Assembly: GCA_938091715.1 (NCBI GenBank)
Contig: CALKMT010000013.1
Span: 1 to 5,636 of the forward strand
Source of the DNA: an uncultured Litorivicinus sp.
GTDB lineage: Bacteria > Pseudomonadota > Gammaproteobacteria > Pseudomonadales > Litorivicinaceae
DNA length: 5,636 nt
Direction of reading: 5' to 3'
Part shown: positions 1 through 5,636 of the stretch, piece by piece
How the letters are laid out: every line of letters starts with the position of its first letter
How positions within the stretch are numbered: the stretch's first letter is position 1
Program-made: the position numbers and the translations under genes
The notes under the pieces: model-generated
Databases searched by the model: none
What the model was told of the DNA's origin: nothing
The model's input: only the letters and a program-made list of their open reading frames with translations

Positions 1-3000
1 TGGCGCTGGAGCTGTTTAAGCCGTTTATCTATAGCCGCCTAGAAGCCTTGGGCCTGGCAACGACGATCAAGATGGCCAAGAAAATGGTCGAGCGCGAAAC
101 CGCTGAAGTCTGGGACATCCTGGCTGACGTGATCCGCGAGCACCCGGTTCTGTTGAACCGTGCACCGACTCTGCACCGCTTGGGCATTCAAGCGTTTGAG
201 CCGATGCTGATCGAAGGCAAGGCCATTCAGTTGCACCCCTTGGTTTGTGCAGCCTACAACGCTGACTTTGACGGCGACCAAATGGCGGTCCACCTGCCGT
301 TGACGCTGGAAGCGCAGCTCGAGGCTCGCGCCTTGATGATGTCAACCAACAACGTCTTGTCGCCTGCCAACGGCGAGCCCATCATCGTGCCTTCACAGGA
401 CGTGGTATTGGGTCTGTACTACATGACTCGTGAGCGCTTTGGCGCCCACGGCGAGGGCATGGTGTTCAGCTCGACCGACGAAGTGGCTCGTGCCTACGGT
501 GCCAAAAAGGTACACCTGCAAGCTCGCGTCAAAGTTCGTATCGACGAAGTGGACGTTGACCTAGAAGGCAACCGCCGCGAGGAAACTCGTATTGTTGATA
601 CCACCGTGGGCCGTTCGTTGTTGTCCAACATCCTGCCGGATGGCTTGGGCTTTGACATGGTCAACCGTGACATGACCAAGAAAGCGATTTCTTCGTTGAT
701 CAACGAATGCTATCGCCGCGTGGGCCTCAAAGAGTCTGTGATCTTTGCGGACCAGCTGATGTACACCGGTTTCGCTTACGCCACCCGTTCGGGCTCGTCA
801 ATCGGCGTTAATGATTTCGAGATTCCCGATGCCAAGGCACAAATTGTTGGCGAAGCGGAAGAGCAAGTTAAAGAGATCGAGCAGCAGTATGCCTCTGGCC
901 TGGTAACCCACGGTGAGAAGTACAACAAGGTTGTCGATATCTGGGCTCGTGCTAACGACATGGTCGCCAAGAAGATGATGGAGCGTATCGGCAAAGAGAC
1001 CGTTACCGACAAAGACGGCAATCAAGTTGAGCAGCCTTCGTTTAACAGCGTCTTTATGATGGCCGATTCTGGTGCCCGTGGTAGCGCGGCTCAGATCCGT
1101 CAGTTGGCCGGTATGCGTGGTCTGATGGCCCGTCCGGATGGCTCAATCATTGAAACGCCGATTACCGCGAACTTCCGTGAAGGTTTGTCGGTTCTGCAGT
1201 ACTTCATCTCGACCCACGGCGCCCGTAAGGGTCTGGCCGACACCGCATTGAAGACGGCTAACTCGGGTTACCTGACGCGTCGTTTGGTTGACGTGGCTCA
1301 GGACATGGTCATTACCGCCGAGGACTGCGGCACCGAGCATGGCGTTGAAATGACGCCGCTGATCGAGGGTGGCGACGTGGTCGTACCGCTGGCGCAGCGT
1401 GTGTTGGGTCGTGTGGTGGCCGAGGACATCGCTGACGTTGCAACGGGCGAAGTGGTCTTTGAGCGTGGAACGCTGCTGGACGAAAACAAGGTCTCCAAGC
1501 TGGAAGGCATGGGTGTCGACCGTGTCTTGGTGCGGTCACCGATCGTGTGTGAAGAGTCGCACGGCATCTGTGCGGCCTGTTACGGACGTGACCTAGGCCG
1601 TGGCCACCAGGTCAACGTCGGTGAGTCTGTCGGCGTTATCGCGGCACAGTCCATCGGTGAGCCGGGCACACAGTTGACAATGCGTACGTTCCACATCGGT
1701 GGTGCGGCGTCACGAGCGTCAGCAGCGGACCGTATCGAAGTCAAACACGGCGGTCAGATCAAACTGAACAACCTGAAGACGGTTGAACGCGAAGACGGCA
1801 ACCTAGTGGCCGTGTCACGTTCTGGATCGTTGGTGGTCACGGATGAGCAAGGCCGTGAGCGGGAATCGTACAAGTTGCCTTACGGCGCTGTGATTTCCGG
1901 CAAAGAAGGCTCAGTTGTGGATGCCGGTGCACCGGTAGCGACCTGGGACCCTCACACTCACCCCTTGATCACAGAAAAGGGCGGTGTGGTGCGTTTCAAC
2001 GGCATGGAGCAGGGCATCACCATCAAGGTTCAAACCGACGAATTGACCGGTATGAGCATGATCGAAGTGCTTGAAGCCAAAGATCGCCCGGCGGCCGGCA
2101 AGGACCTCAAGCCTCAGATCATGTTGTTTGCTCAAGGTGCCAAAAAGTCAGACGATCCTATCGCGTCTTACCAGCTGCAGGGTGGCGCGTTAGTGTCACT
2201 GGCCGATGGCGACACAGTGGGCGTGGGCAGTGTTATCGCCCGCATGCCGCAGGAAGGGTCAAAGACTCGCGATATTACCGGTGGTTTGCCCCGGGTTGCG
2301 GATTTGTTCGAAGCCCGTCGCCCCAAAGGCGCCTCGATCCGTGCGGACATCAGCGGCATCGTCAGCTTCGGCAAGGAAACCAAAGGCAAGAACCGTTTGG
2401 TCATTACCCCGACCGACGGTGCCGAGCCGTTCGAGCGCTTGATCCCGAAAGAGCGTCAGCTGAGCGTTTACGAAGGTGAAGAAGTGGCCAAGGGTGACAT
2501 CGTTGCCGACGGCCCGACCGATCCTCACGATTTGCTGCGTCTATTGGGTGTTAGTGAATTGGCTCGCTACATCACCAACGAGATCCAGGAAGTCTATCGA
2601 CTCCAGGGCGTTGTGATTAACGACAAGCACATCGAGGTGATTATTCGCCAGATGTTGCGCAAGGCGGAAATCACCGATTCGGCAGATTCCAAGCTGATCA
2701 CCGGTGAGCAGGTCGAATACCAGGACGTTAAGCGTGTGAACGCTGAATTGAGTGCCGAAGGTAAGTACCCGGCCAAGTTCGATCGTCAGTTGTTGGGTAT
2801 TACCAAGGCATCGCTGGCCACCGAGTCGTTTATCTCGGCGGCCTCGTTCCAAGAGACTACTCGCGTGCTGACCGAAGCCGCAGTGACGGGCAAGCGCGAT
2901 CATTTGCGCGGACTGAAAGAAAACGTAGTCGTCGGTCGTTTGATTCCGGCGGGTACTGGTTTGGCGTATCACGCAGAGCGCAAGCGCAAGCGTGCCGCAG

Positions 3001-3089
3001 AAACCGAAGGCGGATCTGGCGGTGTCACAGCAGCAGAAGTTGCAGCGGCACTGGCGGAAGAAATCGGAGATTTGACCGGGGGGCTGTAA
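1..3089 (+). CDS. rpoC: DNA-directed RNA polymerase subunit beta' (5'-truncated)
   Basis: Largest subunit of RNA polymerase; with beta it forms the active-site cleft of the core enzyme. The frame is open from base 3, and bases 1-2 are the end of a preceding codon, so about 372 N-terminal residues are missing; 1028 residues are seen. The catalytic Mg motif NADFDGD is at 258-278 (Asp460/462/464 in E. coli numbering). The bridge helix lies around 1191-1298 (GLADTALKTANSGYLTRR). The second zinc site has all four cysteines (codons 1326, 1548, 1569, 1578, matching C814, C888, C895, C898). The trigger loop is at 1656-1709, with Met932, Arg933 and His936 at 1680, 1683 and 1692. It is followed by an SI3-type insertion (about 1713-2270) and the conserved block DITGGLPRVADLFEARRPK. 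The tail is rich in Ala, Glu and Gly. Gap-free spacing to E. coli up to the trigger loop makes the call very safe. Overall it would be about 7 residues shorter than the 1407-residue E. coli protein. No frameshift or missing key residue was seen. Confidence 0.99.
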   Translation, partial: ALELFKPFIYSRLEALGLATTIKMAKKMVERETAEVWDILADVIREHPVLLNRAPTLHRLGIQAFEPMLIEGKAIQLHPLVCAAYNADFDGDQMAVHLPLTLEAQLEARALMMSTNNVLSPANGEPIIVPSQDVVLGLYYMTRERFGAHGEGMVFSSTDEVARAYGAKKVHLQARVKVRIDEVDVDLEGNRREETRIVDTTVGRSLLSNILPDGLGFDMVNRDMTKKAISSLINECYRRVGLKESVIFADQLMYTGFAYATRSGSSIGVNDFEIPDAKAQIVGEAEEQVKEIEQQYASGLVTHGEKYNKVVDIWARANDMVAKKMMERIGKETVTDKDGNQVEQPSFNSVFMMADSGARGSAAQIRQLAGMRGLMARPDGSIIETPITANFREGLSVLQYFISTHGARKGLADTALKTANSGYLTRRLVDVAQDMVITAEDCGTEHGVEMTPLIEGGDVVVPLAQRVLGRVVAEDIADVATGEVVFERGTLLDENKVSKLEGMGVDRVLVRSPIVCEESHGICAACYGRDLGRGHQVNVGESVGVIAAQSIGEPGTQLTMRTFHIGGAASRASAADRIEVKHGGQIKLNNLKTVEREDGNLVAVSRSGSLVVTDEQGRERESYKLPYGAVISGKEGSVVDAGAPVATWDPHTHPLITEKGGVVRFNGMEQGITIKVQTDELTGMSMIEVLEAKDRPAAGKDLKPQIMLFAQGAKKSDDPIASYQLQGGALVSLADGDTVGVGSVIARMPQEGSKTRDITGGLPRVADLFEARRPKGASIRADISGIVSFGKETKGKNRLVITPTDGAEPFERLIPKERQLSVYEGEEVAKGDIVADGPTDPHDLLRLLGVSELARYITNEIQEVYRLQGVVINDKHIEVIIRQMLRKAEITDSADSKLITGEQVEYQDVKRVNAELSAEGKYPAKFDRQLLGITKASLATESFISAASFQETTRVLTEAAVTGKRDHLRGLKENVVVGRLIPAGTGLAYHAERKRKRAAETEGGSGGVTAAEVAAALAEEIGDLTGGL
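1713..2270 (+). other. SI3 lineage-specific insertion within the RpoC trigger loop (region of rpoC)
   Basis: About 186 codons separate the first trigger-loop arm (ending HIGGAA) from the conserved DITGGLPRVADLFEARRPK block. This matches in place and size the SI3 insertion of gammaproteobacterial beta' (about residues 943-1130 in E. coli), which is built of two sandwich-barrel hybrid motifs and influences pausing and transcript cleavage. Recognisable internal blocks are ESYKLPYGAV, WDPHTHPLITE, TDELTGMS and AGGKDL-like AAGKDLKP. A stretch near 2130-2180 is a few residues shorter and divergent compared with E. coli. The boundaries are approximate, and structural function is inferred from the family. 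Confidence 0.85.
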
Positions 3090-3110
3090 CCGCTCTCTTT
3101 GGGCGGCCGG

Positions 3111-3139
3111 TTGACGGTCGCCTGGTCAATCTCTACTAT
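3111..3139 (+). promoter_or_regulatory. Predicted sigma70 promoter for rpsL-rpsG-fusA
   Basis: TTGACG at 3111-3116 (5 of 6 to the -35 consensus) is followed, after an ideal 17-nt spacer, by TACTAT at 3134-3139 (4 of 6 to the -10 consensus). Bases directly after the -10 are all G or C (GCGCGCC, 3140-3146). A GC-rich discriminator of this kind is typical of ribosomal promoters that ppGpp and DksA repress. The start point would be near 3145-3149. It lies 22 nt past the rpoC stop, so rpsL can be expressed both by read-through and independently. Upstream DNA is GC-rich, so no UP element is apparent. This is a prediction from sequence only. Confidence 0.6.
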
Positions 3140-3142
3140 GCG

Positions 3143-3177
3143 CGCCTCGAGAAATCCGTATTGGATCCCTCGAGGCG
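3143..3177 (+). promoter_or_regulatory. Leader hairpin upstream of rpsL
   Basis: A perfect 9-bp inverted repeat pairs CGCCTCGAG (3143-3151) with CTCGAGGCG (3169-3177). Inside it a second 4-bp stem, ATCC (3154-3157) with GGAT (3163-3166), closes a 5-nt loop across a 2x2 internal loop. The stem begins a few bases after the predicted -10 box, so it would sit at or near the 5' end of the mRNA; depending on the start site, the first pairs may be lost. AT-rich sequence follows (TAATTATTAA), but there is no run of T, so it is a poor intrinsic terminator. A role in 5'-end stability, processing or partial attenuation of rpoC read-through is inference. Confidence 0.6.
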
Positions 3178-3182
3178 TAATT

Positions 3183-3212
3183 ATTAATGGCAGGAGTCAA
3201 CAATTAATGGCA
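3183..3212 (+). repeat. 10-bp direct repeat of the start-codon context
   Basis: The sequence ATTAATGGCA occurs twice, at 3183-3192 and 3203-3212, exactly 20 nt apart. Each copy contains an ATG (3187 and 3207). The second is the rpsL start. The first opens a six-codon reading frame, MAGVNN, whose TAA (3205-3207) overlaps the rpsL ATG as TAATG. A weak Shine-Dalgarno (GAGG, 3172-3175) lies 11 nt before the first ATG but inside the hairpin arm. Whether the mini-ORF is translated is unknown. Confidence 0.55.
3192..3196 (+). promoter_or_regulatory. Ribosome binding site of rpsL
   Basis: AGGAG ends 10 nt before the ATG at 3207 and fixes that ATG as the start. No comparable site serves the in-frame upstream codons reaching back to 3099. 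The site lies within the six-codon mini-ORF that begins at 3187. Confidence 0.85.
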
Positions 3213-3581
3213 ACCATCAACCAGTTGGTGCGTAAGCCCCGTAAGCGCAAAGTCGTCAAGACCGACGTGCCTGCGTTGCAAGCGTGCCCCCAGCGTCGCG
3301 GTGTATGTACACGTGTTTACACCACGACCCCCAAGAAGCCCAACTCAGCGCTACGTAAAGTTTGTCGTGTGCGTTTGACCAATGGCTTCGAAGTCACCAG
3401 CTACATCGGTGGTGAAGGTCACAACCTACAAGAGCACAGTGTCGTATTGATCCGTGGCGGTCGTGTAAAAGACTTGCCGGGTGTTCGTTACCACACCGTT
3501 CGCGGTACTTTGGATGCGTCAGGTGTTTCTGATCGTCGCCAAGGCCGTTCTAAGTACGGTGCTAAAAAGCCTAAGGGTTAA
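3207..3581 (+). CDS. rpsL: 30S ribosomal protein S12
   Basis: S12 sits at the decoding centre of the 30S subunit, helps monitor codon-anticodon pairing and is the classic site of streptomycin resistance. The product is 124 residues, the same as E. coli. It starts MATINQLVRKPRKRK and keeps the signature blocks TTTPKKPNSALRKVCRVRLTNGFEV and GGRVKDLPGVRYHTVRG. Lys43 and Lys88 (Met counted; K42 and K87 in mature numbering) are the wild-type residues, and Pro91 and Pro42 are also unchanged, so the allele predicts streptomycin sensitivity. Asp89 is the residue that RimO methylthiolates in E. coli. The start is set by the AGGAG at 3192 and by family length; the frame is open upstream to 3099 without family similarity. 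Translation ends with TAA followed directly by an in-frame TAG. It is the first gene of the str cluster. Confidence 0.99.
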   Translation: MATINQLVRKPRKRKVVKTDVPALQACPQRRGVCTRVYTTTPKKPNSALRKVCRVRLTNGFEVTSYIGGEGHNLQEHSVVLIRGGRVKDLPGVRYHTVRGTLDASGVSDRRQGRSKYGAKKPKG

Positions 3582-3675
3582 TAGTCCGTTAATAAATTTA
3601 AGCCAGAATGCCCCATCGGTGTTCTGAAGTAAGGCCCGGGTGAATTACCGGGGTCCCTGAAGAAGGAAGAGAGAT
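3582..3675 (+). promoter_or_regulatory. rpsL-rpsG intercistronic region, candidate S7 translational operator
   Basis: The 94-nt spacer can form two consecutive hairpins. Hairpin 1 pairs CAGAATGCC (3604-3612) with GGTGTTCTG (3618-3626): 9 bp including two G-U pairs, with a 5-nt loop. Hairpin 2 pairs CCCGG (3635-3639) with CCGGG (3648-3652) around an 8-nt loop. In E. coli the S12-S7 spacer, of about the same length, is the target by which S7 represses its own synthesis and that of downstream genes. From memory, E. coli shares the short blocks TCCGTTAA, AAGTAAGGCC and TGAATTA, seen here at about 3585, 3627 and 3641. The operator role here is inferred from position and structure. Confidence 0.5.
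3663..3667 (+). promoter_or_regulatory. Ribosome binding site of rpsG
   Basis: AAGGA in a purine-rich run (AGAAGGAAGAGAGAT) ends 8 nt before the ATG at 3676, a near-optimal spacing. It lies about 10 nt after the second spacer hairpin, so it is not itself buried in that stem. Confidence 0.85.
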
Positions 3676-4146
3676 ATGCCAAGACGTCGCGTCGCCGCCA
3701 AGCGGGAGATCCTGCCTGATCCTAAGTTTGGTAGCCAACAGCTAGCTAAGTTCATTAACCATGTCATGGTGCATGGCAAGAAATCAGTCGCCGAAAAGAT
3801 CGTTTACGGTGCTTTGGACCGTGTCCAAGAGCGCACCGGCAATGATCCTCTAGAAGTTTTCGCGAACTCACTGGAAGCCATCCAGCCTATGGTCGAGGTA
3901 AAGTCTCGCCGTGTGGGTGGTGCCACTTACCAAGTGCCGGTTGAAGTTCGTCCCAGTCGTCGTACCGCCTTGGCGATGCGCTGGTTGGTGGACTTCTCGC
4001 GTAAGCGTGGTGAGAAGAGCATGGAATTGCGCCTCGCAGGCGAAATGATGGATGCGGTCGAAGGTCGTGGTGCTGCTGTTAAGAAGCGCGAAGACGTCCA
4101 CCGTATGGCTGAAGCGAACAAGGCGTTCTCGCACTTCCGCTTCTAA
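3676..4146 (+). CDS. rpsG: 30S ribosomal protein S7
   Basis: S7 is a primary assembly protein that nucleates the head of the 30S subunit on the 3' major domain of 16S rRNA and contacts the E-site tRNA and mRNA exit region. In E. coli it is also the autogenous repressor of the str operon. The product is 156 residues, the usual bacterial length (the longer C-terminus of E. coli K-12 is absent). Visible family blocks are MPRRRVAAKREILPDPKFGS at the basic N-terminus, NHVMVHGKKSVAEKIVYGAL, the beta-hairpin region KSRRVGGATYQVPVEVRPSRR, RWLVDFSRKRGEKSM and the C-terminal KREDVHRMAEANKAFSHFRF. The start is supported by AAGGA 8 nt upstream. It lies 94 nt after rpsL and 53 nt before fusA. No anomalies were seen. 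Confidence 0.99.
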   Translation: MPRRRVAAKREILPDPKFGSQQLAKFINHVMVHGKKSVAEKIVYGALDRVQERTGNDPLEVFANSLEAIQPMVEVKSRRVGGATYQVPVEVRPSRRTALAMRWLVDFSRKRGEKSMELRLAGEMMDAVEGRGAAVKKREDVHRMAEANKAFSHFRF

Positions 4147-4155
4147 TATTGCCGT

Positions 4156-4181
4156 AACAGGGTGTCCGCGGACGCCCTGTT
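4156..4181 (+). terminator. Strong hairpin between rpsG and fusA (attenuator or processing element)
   Basis: A 26-nt near-perfect palindrome: AACAGGGTGTCC (4156-4167) against GGACGCCCTGTT (4170-4181). One pair is a U-G wobble, giving about 11 bp with a CGCG loop. A short, interrupted T-run (TT-C-TT, 4180-4184) follows, so it looks like a weak intrinsic terminator or attenuator rather than a full stop. It starts 10 nt after the rpsG stop and ends 6 nt before the fusA Shine-Dalgarno. It may set EF-G output relative to S7, mark an RNase cut, or guard mRNA ends. The hairpin is clear from sequence; its function is inferred. Confidence 0.6.
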
Positions 4182-4187
4182 CTTATC

Positions 4188-4191
4188 GGAG
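4188..4191 (+). promoter_or_regulatory. Ribosome binding site of fusA (decides GTG start)
   Basis: GGAG (in ATCGGAGAAA) ends 8 nt before the GTG at 4200. With the MARTTPINKYRNIGI N-terminus it fixes GTG as the start. The next in-frame ATG (4347) would lose the GTP-binding P-loop. Confidence 0.85.
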
Positions 4192-4199
4192 AAATTATC

Positions 4200-5636
4200 G
4201 TGGCACGTACCACCCCAATTAATAAGTACCGCAACATCGGTATTGCAGCGCACGTGGACGCGGGTAAAACCACTACCACCGAGCGAATCCTGTTCTACAC
4301 CGGCATCAGTCACAAGATTGGTGAAGTTCACGATGGCGCAGCCACCATGGACTGGATGGCGCAGGAACAAGAGCGTGGCATTACCATCACCTCGGCTGCG
4401 ACCACTACCTTCTGGGCCGGCATGCAGCAGCAGTTCGACCAGCACCGCATTAACATCATCGATACCCCCGGCCACGTTGACTTCACCATTGAAGTAGAGC
4501 GCTCAATGCGCGTACTGGATGGTTCGGTTGTTGTGTTCTGTGGTTCCTCAGGCGTTGAGCCTCAGTCTGAAACCGTATGGCGTCAGGCGGACAAGTACGG
4601 CGTTCCGCGTATCTGTTTTGTCAACAAGATGGACCGTGACGGCGCGGATTTCATGCGCGTTGTTAACCAGATCCGTAATCGTTTGGGCGCCACCGCTGTT
4701 CCGATTCAGCTAAACGTTGGAACCGAGAAAGAGTTCAAGGGCGTTATCGACTTGATCAAGATGAAGTTCATCGCGTGGAGCGAGGACGACATGGGAGCGA
4801 CCTTCGAATACGAAGACATCCCGGCCGACCTGCAAGACGAGTGTGAGCAGTTGCGCGAAGAGATGGTTGAAGCTGCGGCCGAAGCCAACGATGAGCTGAT
4901 GAACAAGTACTTGGAAGGCGGCGAGTTGACCGAGGAAGAGATCAAATTGGGCTTGCGTACTCGCACGCTGAACCAAGAGATCGTTCCTTGCTTGTGCGGA
5001 TCGGCCTTCAAGAACAAGGGTGTTCAAGCCGTATTGGACGCGGTCATTGAATACCTGCCTGCACCGACGGACGTAGCCGCCATCACTGGCTTGGTAGACG
5101 AGGAAGTTGAAGAAACGCGTCCCGCTACCGACGAAGCGCCCTTCGCTGCATTGGCGTTCAAGATCGCAACCGACCCCTTCGTTGGCACACTGACGTTCTT
5201 CCGGGTTTACTCGGGCATTCTGAGTTCTGGCGACAGCGTCTATAACTCGGTCAAGAGCAAGAAAGAACGCGTCGGTCGTATGGTGCAAATGCACGCCAAC
5301 AGCCGTGAAGAAATCAAAGAAGTTCGCGCGGGCGACATTGCCGCTGCGGTGGGTCTAAAGGACGTCACCACCGGTGACACCCTGTGTTCGCAAGACAAGC
5401 CGATCGTACTTGAACGTATGGAATTCCCTGAGCCCGTGATCAGCGTGGCGGTTGAGCCCAAGTCAAAGGCCGACCAGGAGAAGATGGGCATCGCGCTCAA
5501 TCGCCTCGCCGCCGAGGATCCCTCGTTCCGCGTGTCGACCGATCACGAATCGGGCCAGACGATCATCAAGGGGATGGGCGAGCTTCACCTCGACATTCTG
5601 GTCGACCGGATGAAGCGCGAGTTCAAAGTGGAGGCA
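4200..5636 (+). CDS. fusA: Elongation factor G (3'-truncated)
   Basis: EF-G is the GTPase that drives translocation of tRNA and mRNA and, with ribosome recycling factor, splits post-termination ribosomes. From the GTG at 4200, 479 codons are open to the window end, of about 700 in the family. Domain I shows the P-loop AHVDAGKT (residues 17-24), switch I RGITIT (59-64), DTPGH (88-92, with His92) and NKMD (142-145). A GSA motif near residue 263 completes the G motifs. Domain II (about 290-405; EPFAALAFKIATDPFVGTLTF onward) and most of domain III (to KGMGELHLDILVDRMKREF) follow; domains IV and V lie beyond the window. FCGSSGVEPQSETVWRQ and KSKKERVGRMVQMHAN read as Pseudomonas-like gammaproteobacterial EF-G. 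From about residue 421 (base 5460) codon choice and residues change abruptly. No stop or frameshift was found. Confidence 0.98.
   Translation, partial: MARTTPINKYRNIGIAAHVDAGKTTTTERILFYTGISHKIGEVHDGAATMDWMAQEQERGITITSAATTTFWAGMQQQFDQHRINIIDTPGHVDFTIEVERSMRVLDGSVVVFCGSSGVEPQSETVWRQADKYGVPRICFVNKMDRDGADFMRVVNQIRNRLGATAVPIQLNVGTEKEFKGVIDLIKMKFIAWSEDDMGATFEYEDIPADLQDECEQLREEMVEAAAEANDELMNKYLEGGELTEEEIKLGLRTRTLNQEIVPCLCGSAFKNKGVQAVLDAVIEYLPAPTDVAAITGLVDEEVEETRPATDEAPFAALAFKIATDPFVGTLTFFRVYSGILSSGDSVYNSVKSKKERVGRMVQMHANSREEIKEVRAGDIAAAVGLKDVTTGDTLCSQDKPIVLERMEFPEPVISVAVEPKSKADQEKMGIALNRLAAEDPSFRVSTDHESGQTIIKGMGELHLDILVDRMKREFKVEA
5460..5636 (+). other. Compositionally distinct tail of the fusA fragment
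   Basis: By hand count, 50 of the 59 codons here end in G or C (about 85%), against 38 of 59 (about 64%) in the preceding 59 codons. CTC is used for leucine three times here and not at all in the earlier 1260 bases of fusA. GAG replaces GAA, CAG replaces CAA, and CGC/CGG replace CGT. The protein remains in frame and EF-G-like, but IIKGMGELHLDILVDRMKREFKVEA resembles alphaproteobacterial EF-G; gammaproteobacteria usually have IIAGMG or IISGMG and FNVEA or FGVEA. Confidence 0.55.

Noticed and set aside
2541..2972. Antisense open frame of 143 codons inside rpoC
   Set aside because: It lies opposite a fully conserved rpoC region, has no recognisable family and no ribosome binding context; a shadow of codon bias.
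3088..3112. Possible rpoC terminator (AACCG paired with CGGTT, or CCGC with GCGG)
   Set aside because: Only 4-5 bp stems with a large loop and no T-run after them; too weak to call.
3109..3131. Inverted repeat TTGAC/GTCAA over the promoter, as a possible operator
   Set aside because: Five perfect pairs plus one wobble and one more pair around a 9-nt centre is within chance expectation, and the left half is simply the -35 box.
3099..3206. Longer S12 with 36 extra N-terminal residues from an upstream in-frame start
   Set aside because: The extension covers the predicted promoter and hairpin, has no S12 similarity, and the ATG at 3207 has a good Shine-Dalgarno and gives the standard 124 residues.
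3590..3600. AT-rich TAATAAATTTA as an internal promoter -10 for rpsG
   Set aside because: No acceptable -35 hexamer sits 16-18 nt upstream, which is inside the rpsL 3' end.
4162..4497. + strand open frame of 111 codons overlapping the start of fusA
   Set aside because: It is out of frame with the unmistakable EF-G N-terminus and G motifs, and begins inside the palindrome; its product resembles nothing known.
4710..5294. Antisense open frame of 194 codons inside fusA
   Set aside because: Opposite the conserved EF-G coding strand, with no recognisable domain; long antisense frames are common opposite highly biased genes.

Overview
The window is a housekeeping segment from a gammaproteobacterium. 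It holds the 3' three-quarters of rpoC (RNA polymerase beta'), complete rpsL (ribosomal protein S12) and rpsG (S7), and the first two-thirds of fusA (elongation factor G). All are on the + strand, and both outer genes run off the window. RpoC carries the SI3 insertion in its trigger loop. Its key residues fall on Escherichia coli numbering without a gap up to the trigger loop (Asp460/462/464, the Cys814/888/895/898 zinc site, Met932/Arg933/His936). RpsL, RpsG and most of EF-G also read as gammaproteobacterial, closer to Pseudomonas-like relatives than to enterics. In E. coli the rpoBC and str (rpsL-rpsG-fusA) clusters are far apart. Here they adjoin, the arrangement known from Pseudomonas and many other bacteria.

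Layout: rpoC 3' part (1-3089); a 117-nt leader with a sigma70-type promoter, a hairpin at or near the predicted mRNA 5' end and a duplicated start-codon context (3090-3206); rpsL (3207-3581); a 94-nt spacer with two tandem hairpins where the S7 translational operator lies in E. coli (3582-3675); rpsG (3676-4146); a 53-nt spacer with a near-perfect 26-nt palindrome just before the fusA ribosome binding site (4147-4199); and fusA from a GTG start (4200-5636+).

The genes form one information-processing unit: the polymerase subunit, two 30S proteins (decoding centre and tRNA path at the head) and the translocase. Transcription probably enters rpsL both by read-through from rpoC and from the internal promoter. 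The spacers offer places for attenuation, RNA processing and S7 feedback.

No new biological system is apparent. Two points deserve a second look. The last ~177 nt of fusA change sharply in codon choice and carry alphaproteobacterial-looking residues, so this tail may be an assembly chimera or a recombined tract. The rpsL leader has an unusual arrangement of hairpin, six-codon mini-ORF and overlapping stop/start.
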